Counted from the first letter of the stretch, positions 29,513-40,584 are shown. The stretch is 64,000 bases of DNA from Candidatus Nitrotoga sp. 1052 (GCF_927312905.1 NZ_CAKMHQ010000031.1:1-64000), one strand, 5' to 3'. The notes: generated by a model not told the origin, from the sequence alone. Made by a program: numbers and translations.

Positions 29513-30043
29513 TAATTTCTCCAGAAGTTATTACTTCGTACGAAAACTACGCTGCTACTGCCCTTGCGTCCACTGAATCAAAGTATTTTGGCAGCTTCAT
29601 TACGCCTGCACGTTGCTCACCTTTTGATCATTATAATGGCATTCAACACGTGCATGCACTCACGGGTACAGGTCGCTTAGGCAAAGCTGAGCAAGTTACC
29701 ATGTTCAAAATTAATTGATAAAAGTAATGCTTCACCGGCATCGGCAAACAATTGTTCACCCGTTTCTTCCTCTCCAGAAGATGACGGAATTTGAGTGGCG
29801 TGGTGGCGTCAGGTATGGCTTCGCATCCAAGATATGCTGTTTCATTGCGGCCTACCGTGTTTGTCATCTATTATGTTTAAAATATTTCATAACAGCATTG
29901 CGTTTACTAAATCAGAGTTGTCTTTGCGCAGTCAACCTGGCATAAGTGACGAATGCTTTTGTTGCGTCCCGAAATTGAATCCGCGTCAAAGTATATGCGC
30001 GCTGGTTAACTATTTTTCACGATCTGCAGCGCGCTCAGAAAGA
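29513..30043. other. Divergent intergenic region with IS5-type debris
   Basis: 531 bases between the Sel1 gene and the GGDEF/EAL gene. It contains an IS5-family transposase fragment (29710-29835). The open frame of the receptor gene extends upstream to 29795, but the extra 83 residues do not look like protein and overlap this debris. Confidence 0.6.
29710..29835 (-). pseudogene. IS5-family transposase remnant
   Basis: One minus-strand frame reads LGCEAIPDATTPLKFRHLLE, the conserved N-terminal segment of IS5-type transposases (usual wording: IPDETTILNFRHLLE). After the word LLE the match continues in the next frame as EETGEQLFADAGEALL, so the fragment is also frameshifted. No element ends were found. 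Confidence 0.65.
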
Positions 30044-33000
30044 ATGGCCACAATGACAACTTCAAAGAACAACTTGCCCCGATTTTCGCGCCATCTCTGG
30101 GTGACGCTGGGCATGCTCGTTGTTTTCGTCGCAACCTTTGCCGTTTATGCTTGGACCGAAAGGGAGATCGGTCGCGCTAATAAGTTGCGGCAGCAGTCGT
30201 TCCTGCTGGCTGACGAATTGCGCCAGTCGTCTGATGACCTTACACGTATGGTTCGCACCTATGTGGTGACCGGAGACCCCATCTACAAGCAGCACTATGA
30301 GGAAATTCTCGACATCCGAAATGGCAGGAAGCCTCGCCCAATCGACTACCAGAACATCTACTGGGATATCGTGCTGGGCGACGACCAGCGTCCGCAGCCG
30401 CCGGGACTGGCGGTTCCCTTGCTGGAGTTGATGCGGGGGGCTGGTTTTACTGAAGAAGAATTCGCCAAACTGGCGGAGGCAATAACCAACTCGGATACGC
30501 TCACGCGCACCGAATTTGCCGCAATGGAACTGATCGAATCAACCAACCCGTTGATTGAGGTAAATCGCGCCAAGGCAATCCTGATGCTGCATGACGTAGC
30601 CTACCACCAAGCCAAGGCCAGCATCATGCGGCCGATCAGCCAGTTTCAAAGAATGGCTGATCAGCGTACGCTGGAGGCCGTTCATACCGCCGAAGTTCGC
30701 GCCACACTAATGCGTGCGACCTTCATCCTGTTAGGCTTGTTGCTAGCATTCCTACTCTGGAAATCGCAACGGAACTTGCGTGCAACTCTGGGTGGCTCAG
30801 TGAACGAGCTGCATACGCGCATTGCCCACCTTGGCAGTGGAAATTTTTCATCCGTCATCTCGGTCGCCAAAGGCATGGAAAATAGCGTGCTGGACTGGTT
30901 GTCGGAAACGCAGATGAGTCTGGCCAGAATCGACGCTCAGCGCAAGGAAGCCGAAGCAAAAAATCAACGCTTGACTAAGCTTTACGCCGCTTTGAGCAAG
31001 TGTAACCAGGCCATCGTGCGCTGCACCAGCGAGGCGGAGTTGTTCGCGCAAGTCTGCCGCGTTGTAGTGAATTTCGGCGGCATGGATATGGCATGGATAG
31101 GCGTGCTTGAAGAACATAGCAAATATATAAAGCCGATCGCATCCTTCGGCAGTGGTGTGGAATATCTGAGAGGGCTGCAGATTCCAGTGGAAGCCAATGA
31201 ACCATACGGACGCGGACCGACCAGCTCGGCGTTTCGCGAGAACTTGCCATTTTGGTGTCAAAATTTTCAGCATGACCCCGTCACCACGCTGTGGCATAAG
31301 CACGGTGCACGGTTTGGGTGGGCGTCATCCGCCGCGCTTCCGCTACATCGTAATGGTGAAGTCAGCGGGGTTTTAACCCTATATACCGATGTGGACAACG
31401 CCTTCGACGAGAATGTGCGTAATTTGCTGGTGGGAATGGCGATGGACATAGACTATGCGCTGAAAAGCTTTGAGCACGAGGCGCAGCGTAAGCGGGCGGA
31501 AGAAGCATTGCGGGAGAGCGAACAGCGCTTGCGGACCATCATCGAGACGGAGCCGGAATGCATAAAGGTCGTAGACAGCGGCGGTCGGATCCTGGAAATG
31601 AACGCTACGGGCCTTGCCATGCTCGAAGCAGATTCTCTAGAGGAGGTGCAACAGCATAAACTCGTAGACTTTATTCTTTCCGAATATCACGATTCCTTTA
31701 TTGCCATGCATAAGCGCGTGATGAGTGGCGAAAGTTGTATTTTTGAGTTCGAAATCAAAGGACTCAAAGGAACCCAGCGCTGGCTCGAAACCCATGCCGC
31801 ACCACTAAGTAATGCGGACGGCAAAATCACGATGTTGCTTGGTATTACCAGAGATATCACCGCGCGCAAGGAAGCCGAGAAACGTATTCAATATCTGGCG
31901 CATTTCGACTCGCTCACCGGACTACCGAACCGCGTCCAATTGAACAACCACGCCAAATATGTCATCAGTTTGGCGCAGCGGAGTCAAGAGCCAGTGACGT
32001 TGATGTTCCTCGATCTCGATCACTTCAAGGACATTAACGATACTCTCGGCCACAGCGTCGGTGATGCTTTGCTGGTCGAACTGGCCAAACGGCTGCGCTT
32101 GGTGCTACGCGAGGAAGACATGGTGTCGCGCCTTGGTGGGGATGAATTCATCTTCCTGTTTTACGGCGTCGATGCACACGAAGCGCCCCTTGTGGCGCAG
32201 AAGCTGCTGGATGTCATCGCCGTACCCTGCCAGATAGAACAGTATGATCTGAACGTAACCGGCTCGATCGGCATCGCCCTTTATCCAGGCGACGGCGCGG
32301 ATCTGGAAGCCCTTTCCAAAAGCGCCGATTCCGCCATGTATCGTGCCAAGCACGAGGGCCGTCATGGCTACCGTTTTTTTACTGCAGAAATGCAGATTCG
32401 TTCGGCACGCCACCTGAAACTGGTCAATGCACTGCGCCAAGCGATTGAACGCGATCAACTTCAGATTTATTACCAACCGCAGGTATCCGTGCAGGACGGC
32501 CGCATCGTCGGGGCGGAAGCTCTGCTGCACTGGACACATCCAGTGCTAGGTTCAGTTTCGCCAGCGGAATTCATCCCCTCCGCGGAAGAAAGTGGACTGA
32601 TCCTGCCGATTGGGGAGTGGGTGCTGAGGCATGCGGCGCGGCAGGCAAAGTCCTGGATGCAGAATGGCCTAGTCCCGCTGGTCATGGCGGTGAATCTTTC
32701 CGCAGTTCAGTTCCGCCATTCCGACTTGCCCAATCTGATCACGCGCATCCTCGACGAAGAGGGCTTGCCGCCAGAGTATTTGGAGTTGGAGCTGACCGAG
32801 GGCGTAGCGATGCACGACCCGCAAAATGCCATTGCCGTGATGAACAAATTGCACGAGCGCGGCGTGCGCATGTCGATCGATGATTTTGGCACCGGCTATT
32901 CCTCACTGAGTCACCTGAAGAAATTCAAGGTATACAAGCTCAAGATCGATCAGTCCTTCGTGCGCGATATCAGCACCGATCCGGAAGACAGGGCTATCGT

Positions 33001-33178
33001 TAGCGCTGTCATCAACATGGCGAAGAGTCTTGGTCTGCAAACCATTGCTGAGGGAGTGGAAACGGCGGGGCAACTGGCGTTCCTGCGGGAACAGGGTTGC
33101 GATGAGATGCAGGGCTACTATTATTGCAAGCCACTGCCGGCCGACCAGTTCGAGGAGTTTGCTCGATCAAAGGCCTGA
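30044..33178 (+). CDS. Membrane GAF-PAS-GGDEF-EAL cyclic-di-GMP enzyme
   Basis: A 1044-residue membrane receptor from ATG 30044, chosen because the membrane anchor begins soon after (an open frame reaches 29795). Two membrane spans, at about residues 16-38 and 223-240, enclose a periplasmic sensor. The cytoplasm then has GAF (about 315-472), PAS (about 490-605), GGDEF (RLGGDEF near 697) and EAL (AEALLHW near 824). The GGDEF core is intact with an RxxD inhibition site (REED) five residues before it. The EAL part keeps ELTEG, IDDFGTGYSSL and KIDQSFV. Both synthesis and breakdown of cyclic di-GMP are therefore possible. The periplasmic ligand is unknown. Confidence 0.92.
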   Translation: MATMTTSKNNLPRFSRHLWVTLGMLVVFVATFAVYAWTEREIGRANKLRQQSFLLADELRQSSDDLTRMVRTYVVTGDPIYKQHYEEILDIRNGRKPRPIDYQNIYWDIVLGDDQRPQPPGLAVPLLELMRGAGFTEEEFAKLAEAITNSDTLTRTEFAAMELIESTNPLIEVNRAKAILMLHDVAYHQAKASIMRPISQFQRMADQRTLEAVHTAEVRATLMRATFILLGLLLAFLLWKSQRNLRATLGGSVNELHTRIAHLGSGNFSSVISVAKGMENSVLDWLSETQMSLARIDAQRKEAEAKNQRLTKLYAALSKCNQAIVRCTSEAELFAQVCRVVVNFGGMDMAWIGVLEEHSKYIKPIASFGSGVEYLRGLQIPVEANEPYGRGPTSSAFRENLPFWCQNFQHDPVTTLWHKHGARFGWASSAALPLHRNGEVSGVLTLYTDVDNAFDENVRNLLVGMAMDIDYALKSFEHEAQRKRAEEALRESEQRLRTIIETEPECIKVVDSGGRILEMNATGLAMLEADSLEEVQQHKLVDFILSEYHDSFIAMHKRVMSGESCIFEFEIKGLKGTQRWLETHAAPLSNADGKITMLLGITRDITARKEAEKRIQYLAHFDSLTGLPNRVQLNNHAKYVISLAQRSQEPVTLMFLDLDHFKDINDTLGHSVGDALLVELAKRLRLVLREEDMVSRLGGDEFIFLFYGVDAHEAPLVAQKLLDVIAVPCQIEQYDLNVTGSIGIALYPGDGADLEALSKSADSAMYRAKHEGRHGYRFFTAEMQIRSARHLKLVNALRQAIERDQLQIYYQPQVSVQDGRIVGAEALLHWTHPVLGSVSPAEFIPSAEESGLILPIGEWVLRHAARQAKSWMQNGLVPLVMAVNLSAVQFRHSDLPNLITRILDEEGLPPEYLELELTEGVAMHDPQNAIAVMNKLHERGVRMSIDDFGTGYSSLSHLKKFKVYKLKIDQSFVRDISTDPEDRAIVSAVINMAKSLGLQTIAEGVETAGQLAFLREQGCDEMQGYYYCKPLPADQFEEFARSKA

Positions 33179-33304
33179 TAGCCTTAAATCAAGCCTACAT
33201 TTTTTAACTTCATAATCTCTAACGATTATTAACACGTAAATTTTCCTATGCGAAAGCGACGTTGAAGTAATTGGATCGTGAGTTTTCCGCCCGACTACAT
33301 TGAT

Positions 33305-33703
33305 TCAAATTTGGGTTGCGATCGCAATGATCCAGTAACGCGCGAATTTGCCTATCGCCATGAATAACGCAGCGTGCCATGGATTAAGCCTTAGCCATCC
33401 GGCAGCAAGACACAGCGCATCACCAAGTAATGGCACCCAAGCAAGCAGTAATGCGGGTGTGCCGTAGTGCTGTATTTTCTCCACATGTTTGAGCTTATGG
33501 GTTTGCGGTAACAACCGACCCATGCCGAATGACACCATGCCGCCTAGCGTATTGCCGAGAGTACCGAGCAAAAGCGCAGGCCAGAATAATTCCGGGTACA
33601 GTTTCAGCACACTGATCAGTACAACTTCAGAACCACCGGGAAGCAAGGTGGCAGCGAGGAAGCTGCTAATGAAAAACGACAACAGACTGGTAGATTCAGT
33701 CAT
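33305..33703 (-). CDS. YqaA/DedA-like membrane protein
   Basis: A 132-residue inner-membrane protein in the SNARE-associated (DedA/VTT) style of YqaA. The sequence has AATLLPGGSEVVLISVLKL, then LGTLGNTLGGMVSFGMGR, then PLLGDALCLAAGWLRLN and a last span ending WIIAIATQI. The GxxxG-type loops are typical of the family, whose members help lipid scrambling or transport. I chose ATG 33703; a GTG at 33745 would add 14 residues, and neither has a strong ribosome site. It lies downstream of the DUF4197 gene on the same strand. Confidence 0.8.
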   Translation of the reverse strand: MTESTSLLSFFISSFLAATLLPGGSEVVLISVLKLYPELFWPALLLGTLGNTLGGMVSFGMGRLLPQTHKLKHVEKIQHYGTPALLLAWVPLLGDALCLAAGWLRLNPWHAALFMAIGKFARYWIIAIATQI

Positions 33704-33766
33704 GTTCAGAAAGTCGGTGGATTCTGCTAAAACCACCCTTTCCACTAAAAGTGAATAACAGACCGA

Positions 33767-34582
33767 TTAAAATTTGATCGCCGAAAAAATCTTCTTCGCC
33801 AGATTACCGGTTGCTTCCAGCGGGTTTGCGCGAATCGCTTTTTCCTGTTCGGCCATCATCAGAAACAGACCATCCATCGCCTTGCGGGTAATGTAGTCAT
33901 CTATTTTAGTATCGCGTTTGTCCACCAAACCAAACTGCACGCCCTTTTCAGCGAACTGATCATAGGTCTCCGCGAGCTTCACTTTCTGCATTGAAGTTGC
34001 TATGACAGGTTTAAATTTTCCGGCCAGCGCAGCTTCGGTGTTTTTGCGGAAATATTGCGTGGCGGCATCACTGCCACCCATAAGTATGCCTTTGGCATCT
34101 TCCACGCTCATTTTATTGACTGCACCGACTAACAGATCTTTTGCTTCAGGAACTGCTGTTTCGGCAGCCCGATTTATAGAGGCAGTCAAGTCGTCGGCAT
34201 ACTTTCCCATGCCAAATTTACGCAATAAGCCATCTGCTTTTTGCAGATTTTCCGGCAATGGAATGCGCACTTTGTTGTTACCGAGGTAACCATTCTCTTT
34301 GGCAAGGCTGGCAACGGCAGTTTCTGCACCCTGAATGAGGGCTTGCTTCAAGCTATCAACCTGATCGTTGTTGCTAAAACTGGCCAAATTTGCCGCAGAT
34401 TTTAGAGCTCCAGTTGTTGCTGGTATATTGCTAGAGGCTGCAGGTTCTGAGTTTTGTGGGATAGGTTTGCCAAGATTGCCTACCTCTTTGTTAATTAAGT
34501 CGCCAAAATCAATGGCGTGAGCATGGCTAGCAGCAAGTGCGATAAAGACAAATAGAGTGCTTTGGATCATATGTCGAGGCAT
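33767..34582 (-). CDS. DUF4197 periplasmic protein
   Basis: A 271-residue protein with a signal peptide (cleavage likely after AHA, residue 23) and the DUF4197 domain over most of its length. Recognisable segments are DSLKQALIQGAETAVASLAK, IPLPENLQKADGLLRKFGMG and KFKPVIATSMQKVKLAETYD. The function of the family is unknown. An AGGAG lies 10 bases before the ATG. It is divergent from the HerA-like ATPase gene. Confidence 0.88.
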   Translation of the reverse strand: MPRHMIQSTLFVFIALAASHAHAIDFGDLINKEVGNLGKPIPQNSEPAASSNIPATTGALKSAANLASFSNNDQVDSLKQALIQGAETAVASLAKENGYLGNNKVRIPLPENLQKADGLLRKFGMGKYADDLTASINRAAETAVPEAKDLLVGAVNKMSVEDAKGILMGGSDAATQYFRKNTEAALAGKFKPVIATSMQKVKLAETYDQFAEKGVQFGLVDKRDTKIDDYITRKAMDGLFLMMAEQEKAIRANPLEATGNLAKKIFSAIKF

Positions 34583-34842
34583 GATGATGTTTCTCCTGTA
34601 AGAGGCGGTTTAAATTTTACATGTAACTATTGTAAAGTCTTTTGGAAGCACGCAGATATAGTGTCGAGCATATTATTACAATGTGGTAAAAAGCGTGTTG
34701 GTGAGGATACATAATTCTCCTGCATAGTAAAGCTGAATCCACGTTATCATTTTTCGCTTGATTAATCTGAATCAGTGCATTCATGTAACTATTTATGCCT
34801 GCTGCATTTTGTGCAGAGCCACCAAATCAACTTGGAGCCTAT

Positions 34843-36354
34843 ATGAGCGAACCGCTACTGATCGCTAAAAATAACAAGCAAGAACTTTTTCTTCTGCCGC
34901 AAATGGCCAATCGTCACGGGCTGATAACAGGTGCGACAGGAACTGGTAAGACGGTCACCCTGCAAACACTGGCGGAATCCTTCAGCCGCATTGGTGTGCC
35001 AGTATTTCTTTCTGACATAAAGGGAGATTTGTCCGGCTTAAGCAAGGCAGGTGGCAACAATCAAAAAGTTGCCGAAAGAGTCGCGCAACTCAATCTGGAA
35101 AATTTTGTACATCGCGCCTATCCGGTAACGTTCTGGGATGTATTCGGAACCATGGGCCATCCGCTGCGCGCCACTATTTCTGACATGGGGCCGCTGCTCA
35201 TTGGGCGTATGTTGAATTTGAACGAAGTGCAGCAGGGCGTGCTGGCGCTAGTATTCAAAGTCGCCGATGACAATGGACTGTTATTACTTGATTTGAAGGA
35301 TCTGCGTGCGATGTTGCAGAATGTTGGTGACAATGCAGCAGATTTCACTACTGAATATGGCAACATCTCCACCGCCAGCATCGGTGCGATTCAGCGCGGC
35401 CTGCTGCAAATTGAAACGCAAGGCGGCGAAAGTTTTTTTGGTGAACCGATGCTAAACATTGCCGACCTGATGCAGACCGACGCTAACGGGTACGGCATGA
35501 TTAACATCCTGGCCGCCAATAAGTTGATGTCTTCGCCAAAAGTGTATTCCACTATGCTGCTGTGGTTGCTTTCCGAATTATTCGAAAATCTGCCGGAAGC
35601 GGGTGATCTCGCCAAGCCCAGGCTGGTATTTTTCTTCGACGAAGCACATTTGCTGTTCAACGATGCCTCTGAAGCACTGCTCGATAAAATCGAACAAGTG
35701 GTACGTCTGATTCGTTCCAAAGGCGTAGGTGTATATTTCGTCACCCAAAACCCCGCAGATGTGCCGGACAAGGTGCTGGGCCAGCTCGGCAACCGTGTGC
35801 AGCACGCGCTACGCGCCTTTAGCCCACGCGATCAAAAGGCTGTGAAGGCAGCAGCTGAAACTATGCATGACAACCCCGATCTGGATGAAGAAGTCGTCAT
35901 TACTACGCTGGGCGTAGGCGAAGCACTCGTTTCATGCCTGGACGAAAAAGGCCGCCCGAATATTGTTGAACGAGCACTGATTGTTCCACCACAGGCTCAA
36001 ATTGGCCCGATTAATGAAGCGGAACGTAAAGCCATTATTCAAGATTCGCTGCTTGTCGGTCACTATGAAAAAGCAGTAGATCGCGAATCGGCTTACGAAA
36101 TTATCAAGGAGCGCGCCAGCAATAAATCTGGGGAAGGTACAACAGCGCAGGCTGCTGATCCCACGCAGGCAGAAACGAGTGGCGGCATTGGATTCGGCGG
36201 GATGTTGGGAAGTATCTTTGGTGGCAGTGCATCAAGAAGTCGTGAAGGTGTAGGTGAGGCGTTTGCCAAGAGTGCCGCCCGTGCCATTGGCTCATCAGTA
36301 GGGCGGCAAATTATTCGTGGTGTACTTGGTTCGATCTTGGGCGGTAGACGGTAA
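34843..36354 (+). CDS. HerA-like ATPase (DUF853/YjgR family)
   Basis: A 503-residue cytoplasmic ATPase of the HerA-FtsK superfamily. The Walker A is [12 protein letters not shown] and the Walker B is [12 protein letters not shown]. An arginine-bearing segment [20 protein letters not shown] follows, as in YjgR proteins. I chose ATG 34843 because GGAG lies 5 bases upstream; the frame extends to 34795. The C-terminus is glycine-rich and helical ([15 protein letters not shown]), perhaps for membrane or partner contact. HerA proteins pump or open DNA, but the role of YjgR is not established. Confidence 0.88.
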   Translation: MSEPLLIAKNNKQELFLLPQMANRHGLITGATGTGKTVTLQTLAESFSRIGVPVFLSDIKGDLSGLSKAGGNNQKVAERVAQLNLENFVHRAYPVTFWDVFGTMGHPLRATISDMGPLLIGRMLNLNEVQQGVLALVFKVADDNGLLLLDLKDLRAMLQNVGDNAADFTTEYGNISTASIGAIQRGLLQIETQGGESFFGEPMLNIADLMQTDANGYGMINILAANKLMSSPKVYSTMLLWLLSELFENLPEAGDLAKPRLVFFFDEAHLLFNDASEALLDKIEQVVRLIRSKGVGVYFVTQNPADVPDKVLGQLGNRVQHALRAFSPRDQKAVKAAAETMHDNPDLDEEVVITTLGVGEALVSCLDEKGRPNIVERALIVPPQAQIGPINEAERKAIIQDSLLVGHYEKAVDRESAYEIIKERASNKSGEGTTAQAADPTQAETSGGIGFGGMLGSIFGGSASRSREGVGEAFAKSAARAIGSSVGRQIIRGVLGSILGGRR

Positions 36355-36425
36355 GTATCATCGTATAGTAGTTTCGCATCATCGTTAGCCTAAGCAAAAG
36401 TAAGCGTAATAATTATGCTAACGGG

Positions 36426-36462
36426 GGGCGTCTCCAGATTTTTAGAGGTGCCCTTATTTTTT
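36426..36462 (+). terminator. Terminator after the HerA-like gene
   Basis: The stem GGGCGTCTC / GAGGTGCCC (two G-U pairs) is followed by TTATTTTTT. Its right arm and loop (36438-36453) are identical to the end of the 332-base inverted-repeat element at 43180-43511, so the terminator may derive from a transposon end. It overlaps the lpdA stop on the other strand. Confidence 0.7.
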
Positions 36463-38319
36463 GCGCGGCATGTATAAGTCAGTAATACTGCCTTCGGCAA
36501 TTTCCGCTGCAAAGCCGACAGTTTCCGACAGCGTGGGGTGCGGGTGGATAGTCAGGCCGATATCTTCCATGTTCGCACCCATTTCCAGCGCAAGTACAGT
36601 TTCGGCGATCAATTCCCCCGCATTGCAGCCCACGATGCCTGCACCAAGAATACATTTTGTTTGCGGGTCATACAGCAGTTTGGTAAGTCCTTCTTCACGT
36701 CCCATCGACAGTGCACGGCCGCTTGCTGCCCATGGAAAGGACGCTTTCTCATAGGCGATGCCCTGCGCTTTAGCCTGCGTTTCGGTCAGACCCATCCAGG
36801 AAATTTCCGGATCCGTATAAGCCACAGACGGAATGGTGAGTGCATCGAAGCCGGCTTTATGCCCGGCAATAACTTCCGCTGCCACTTTGCCTTCATGCGT
36901 TGCCTTGTGCGCCAGCATGGGGTCGCCAACAATGTCGCCGACAGCATAGATATGTGGCACATTGCTGCGCTGTTGTTTATCCACCGGGATGAAACCGCGC
37001 TCATTGACCACTACACCTGCCGCTGCTGCGTTAATTTCGTGTCCGTTCGGACGACGTCCAACGGCGAGCAGCACTCGGTCGTATAGTTGCGGCTGTGGCG
37101 CGTTGTCACCCTCAAAGGTTATATTCAATCCTTCCTTCTGTGCCTCAATTTTGGTGACCTTGGTCTTCAAGTAAATTGCTTCGTAACGTTTTTCGATGCG
37201 TTTGTGCAACGGACGCACAAGATCGCGGTCAGCACCGGGAATCAGACCATCGGCCAATTCAACCACAGAAATTTTGGAGCCCAGCGCGTCATATACCGTG
37301 CCCATCTCCAAGCCGATGATGCCTCCGCCAATAATCAACATACGCTCAGGGATATCCTGCAACAGCAATGCACCGGTGGAATCAATCAAGCGTGGATCAT
37401 CGTACGGAAAGCCGGGAATACGCGCCACGCTGGAGCCTGCTGCAATGATGGCATTGTCAAACGTGATGGTTTTGCTACCGTCGCTGGTTTCCACCGTGAT
37501 GCTGTTAGGCGAGCTGAATTTCGCCACACCGTAAACTACGTTCACTTTGCGCTGCTTGGATAAAGCGGCTAAACCGCCGGTTAGCTTGGCGATAATGCTC
37601 TCCTTCCAGCTGCGGATTTTATTAATGTCGATTGTCGGTTTGCTAAAAGTTACACCATGATGCGAAATTTCATCTGCCTCGGTGATAATCTTGGCGACAT
37701 GCAACAGCGCCTTTGACGGGATGCAGCCTACATTAAGACACACCCCGCCCAGTTTGGAGTGGCGTTCAATTAGGATTACCTGTTTGCCCAGATCAGCAGC
37801 ACGGAAAGCTGCGGCATAGCCACCGGGACCGGCGCCCAGTACGACTATTTCGGCATGAAGATCACCTTTTTCAAAAGAGGGTGAGGTTGGGATAGCAAAA
37901 TCCGGAGTCAAAGATGAAGCAGGAGTGTCATGTGGCATAGATGAAATTCCCCCTGTACCCATCCTTTCCTCCGCTCTTTCTTTATCAGGTGAGGGGGTAG
38001 GCTTTTCCTCTGAAAAAGGGGAGATGGAAGCGGCAGGAGTGGATTGAACAGATGAGGAAATGGATCCTTCCGCTGCCGATTCTGCTTCCAACATTAAAAT
38101 CAAGTCGCCTTGGCTGACCTTGTCGCCAATCTTGATCTTTAATTCCGTCACCATTCCCGCAACGGGGGAAGGTACGTCCACAGTCGCCTTGTCGGTTTCC
38201 AATGTGATCAGCGATTGCTCTGCTGTCACGGCCTCGCCTATTTTTACTAGCACCTCGATAACAGATACATCCTTAAAGTCACCAATATCCGGCACGTTAA
38301 CTGCGATGGTTTGTTTCAT
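36454..38319 (-). CDS. lpdA: Dihydrolipoyl dehydrogenase with N-terminal lipoyl domain
   Basis: E3 of the pyruvate dehydrogenase type: it reoxidises dihydrolipoamide with NAD. From ATG 38319 it is 621 residues. A lipoyl domain fills residues 1-80, with the modified Lys44 in [12 protein letters not shown] low-complexity linker spans about 81-160. The FAD/NAD enzyme then follows, with the redox pair in [14 protein letters not shown] (about 194 and 199), [12 protein letters not shown] and the catalytic HPHPTLSE. The frame extends to 38352. The linker DNA resembles intergenic REP-type repeats. No aceE or aceF is adjacent, although this fused form normally accompanies them. Confidence 0.94.
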   Translation of the reverse strand: MKQTIAVNVPDIGDFKDVSVIEVLVKIGEAVTAEQSLITLETDKATVDVPSPVAGMVTELKIKIGDKVSQGDLILMLEAESAAEGSISSSVQSTPAASISPFSEEKPTPSPDKERAEERMGTGGISSMPHDTPASSLTPDFAIPTSPSFEKGDLHAEIVVLGAGPGGYAAAFRAADLGKQVILIERHSKLGGVCLNVGCIPSKALLHVAKIITEADEISHHGVTFSKPTIDINKIRSWKESIIAKLTGGLAALSKQRKVNVVYGVAKFSSPNSITVETSDGSKTITFDNAIIAAGSSVARIPGFPYDDPRLIDSTGALLLQDIPERMLIIGGGIIGLEMGTVYDALGSKISVVELADGLIPGADRDLVRPLHKRIEKRYEAIYLKTKVTKIEAQKEGLNITFEGDNAPQPQLYDRVLLAVGRRPNGHEINAAAAGVVVNERGFIPVDKQQRSNVPHIYAVGDIVGDPMLAHKATHEGKVAAEVIAGHKAGFDALTIPSVAYTDPEISWMGLTETQAKAQGIAYEKASFPWAASGRALSMGREEGLTKLLYDPQTKCILGAGIVGCNAGELIAETVLALEMGANMEDIGLTIHPHPTLSETVGFAAEIAEGSITDLYMPRKK

Positions 38320-38385
38320 ATTTTCTTTCGTGATCATTTCAGGCAAGTGCATTTACACATGATCTCTTGGTGAGAAATGCTCCAG

Positions 38386-39645
38386 CTAATTTCTTATCTG
38401 TCCGCTGCCCAGTACAATAAATTTCTGCGAAGTTAAGCCTTCCAACCCTACGGGGCCGCGCGCGTGAATCTTGTCAGTTGATATACCGATTTCCGCGCCT
38501 AATCCGTATTCAAAGCCATCGGCAAAGCGCGTTGAAGCATTCACCATCACCGAGCTGGAGTCAACTTCGCGTAAAAAGCGCATCGCATTGGTGTAATTCT
38601 CGGTCACGATGCTGTCGGTGTGCTGCGATCCGTAGGTATTGATATGCGCGATAGCATCATCCAGCCCAGCCACCACACGCACGCTCAAAATCGGCGCAAG
38701 ATATTCGGTGCGCCAATCTTCTTCTGTTGCAATTGCCATTTGTGTAACGAGCTTACATGCGGCCTCGTCACCACGCAGCTCCACCCCCTTGTCCACATAT
38801 ATTTTACATAGTTGAGGCAGCACTTGTGCCGCCACGCTGGCAGCCACCAACAAGGTTTCCATGGCATTACACACACCGTAGCGCTGAGTTTTGGCGTTGT
38901 CGGCAATACGGATGGCTTTTTCCAAATCAGCATCGTCGTCGATAAACACATGGCAGATACCGTCCAAGTGTTTTATAACCGGCACACGGGCTTCTTCCGA
39001 GATGCGCGCGATTAGACTTTTTCCGCCGCGCGGCACGATCACGTCCACGTATTCCCGCATGGTAATGAGTTCGCCCACTGCTGCACGGTCGGTGGTGCTG
39101 ATCACTTGTACCGCACTCTCTGGCAAGCCGGAGTCGCGCAGCCCCTGCTGCACGCATGCCGCAATTGCGTTGTTGGAATGAATCGCCTCGGAGCCACCGC
39201 GTAAGATGGCAGCATTGCCTGATTTCAGGCACAGCCCTGCGGCATCAGCCGTCACATTAGGGCGCGATTCATAAATGATGCCGATTACGCCAAGCGGCAC
39301 ACGCATCTTACCGACCTGGATGCCGGAGGGACGATACTTCAGGTCGCTAATCTCACCGATGAGATCCGGCAGGGCAGCTATCTGCAATAGCCCTTCCGCC
39401 ATGCTGTGCACGGTTTTTTCAGTTAGGGTGAGACGGTCGATGGAGGCAGCATCCAACCCTTTAACACGCGCAGCAGTGGTATCCTTGGTGTTCGCCGTAA
39501 TGAGTTGTGCGGTGCTGCTCAGGATAGCAGCAGCAATATTTTCCAGGGCACGATTTTTGGCCGCGGTACCGGCTTGCGCCATAATGCGCGAAGCGGCACG
39601 GGCCTCCTGCCCGACCTGTTGCATGTATGTTTTTATGTCATCCAT
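38386..39645 (-). CDS. proA: Gamma-glutamyl phosphate reductase
   Basis: Reduces gamma-glutamyl phosphate to glutamate semialdehyde in proline synthesis. The protein is 419 residues from ATG 39645, chosen because GAGG lies 6 bases upstream; the frame runs to 39723. The aldehyde-dehydrogenase fold has the active-site Cys in [11 protein letters not shown] and the signature [20 protein letters not shown]. It is divergent from trpC, with 147 bases between the starts, and lies 67 bases upstream of lpdA on the same strand. proB lies elsewhere in the window. Confidence 0.96.
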   Translation of the reverse strand: MDDIKTYMQQVGQEARAASRIMAQAGTAAKNRALENIAAAILSSTAQLITANTKDTTAARVKGLDAASIDRLTLTEKTVHSMAEGLLQIAALPDLIGEISDLKYRPSGIQVGKMRVPLGVIGIIYESRPNVTADAAGLCLKSGNAAILRGGSEAIHSNNAIAACVQQGLRDSGLPESAVQVISTTDRAAVGELITMREYVDVIVPRGGKSLIARISEEARVPVIKHLDGICHVFIDDDADLEKAIRIADNAKTQRYGVCNAMETLLVAASVAAQVLPQLCKIYVDKGVELRGDEAACKLVTQMAIATEEDWRTEYLAPILSVRVVAGLDDAIAHINTYGSQHTDSIVTENYTNAMRFLREVDSSSVMVNASTRFADGFEYGLGAEIGISTDKIHARGPVGLEGLTSQKFIVLGSGQIRN

Positions 39646-39792
39646 TTCTACCTCATCATTCAAGCGAAGCCAGTAGTTGGGCAGAGCGTAGCGAAACCCA
39701 TCATGGATATCGCTGCGCTTCACCTATCTATAAGTGCGTATTTTACCATTGCACTTAAGTTAAAATGCGTACCTTGTATATTAGGGTCCGCC

Positions 39793-40584
39793 ATGTCTGA
39801 CATTCTGCAAAAAATTCTTACTGTCAAGGCGCAAGAAATTGCTGCCGCAAAAGCCGAATGCTCATGGGTAACCATGCGCGCCAAGGCGGAACAAGCCTTA
39901 CCCACTCGTGATTTTGTCGGAGCAATTCGCAGCAAAATTACAACAGGTCAGCCCGCAGTGATAGCCGAAATTAAAAAAGCCAGTCCAAGCAAAGGCGTGT
40001 TGCGCGCGGATTTTCGCCCGGCGGAAATTGCCACGAGCTATGCAAGTCACGGCGCGGCCTGCCTGTCAGTGTTAACGGATGAACAATTCTTTCAGGGCCG
40101 TGCCGGGTATTTGCAGGAAGCACGTGCAGCTTGTTCCATCCCGGTATTGCGGAAGGATTTCATGGTGGATACCTACCAGATTTATCAGTCACGCGTTCTG
40201 GGAGCGGACTGTATCCTGCTGATTGCGGCTGCTTTGAGTTTGGCGCAGATGCAGGAATTTGAGTCTCTGGCTCTCAGCTTGGGGCTAAGCGTGTTGATCG
40301 AAGTGCATAATAAAGCAGAATTGGACGAGGCATTGCAACTCACCACTCCGCTCATCGGCATCAATAACCGCAATTTGCGCACTTTTGAAGTTTCGCTGCA
40401 AACCACACTGGATTTATTACCCCACATTCCAGCAGAACGTGTCGTGGTAACAGAGAGTGGCATTCTCCAGCCAGAAGATGTGAAATTGATGCGCGGCAAT
40501 CACGTGCATGCGTTCCTGGTAGGCGAGGCGTTCATGCGTGCTGCCGAGCCAGGCCCTGCTTTAGCGCGGCTATTTGGTTTATGA
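39793..40584 (+). CDS. trpC: Indole-3-glycerol phosphate synthase
   Basis: Closes the indole ring in tryptophan synthesis. The protein is 263 residues from ATG 39793, with AGGG 7 bases upstream; the open frame reaching back to 39505 lies over proA and is not coding. The TIM barrel starts [15 protein letters not shown] and has [14 protein letters not shown] and VLRKDFMVD. It also has [11 protein letters not shown] and TESGI. It is a stand-alone gene here, split from trpE. A bidirectional terminator follows and is shared with the porin gene. Confidence 0.95.
   Translation: MSDILQKILTVKAQEIAAAKAECSWVTMRAKAEQALPTRDFVGAIRSKITTGQPAVIAEIKKASPSKGVLRADFRPAEIATSYASHGAACLSVLTDEQFFQGRAGYLQEARAACSIPVLRKDFMVDTYQIYQSRVLGADCILLIAAALSLAQMQEFESLALSLGLSVLIEVHNKAELDEALQLTTPLIGINNRNLRTFEVSLQTTLDLLPHIPAERVVVTESGILQPEDVKLMRGNHVHAFLVGEAFMRAAEPGPALARLFGL

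Noticed and set aside
29795-30043. An 83-residue N-terminal extension of the GGDEF/EAL receptor
   Set aside because: It overlaps transposase debris, looks unlike protein (Cys- and Trp-rich), and would bury the first membrane span. ATG 30044 is preferred.
39505-39792. A 96-residue N-terminal extension of trpC
   Set aside because: It overlaps proA on the other strand. ATG 39793 has a good ribosome site and matches family starts.
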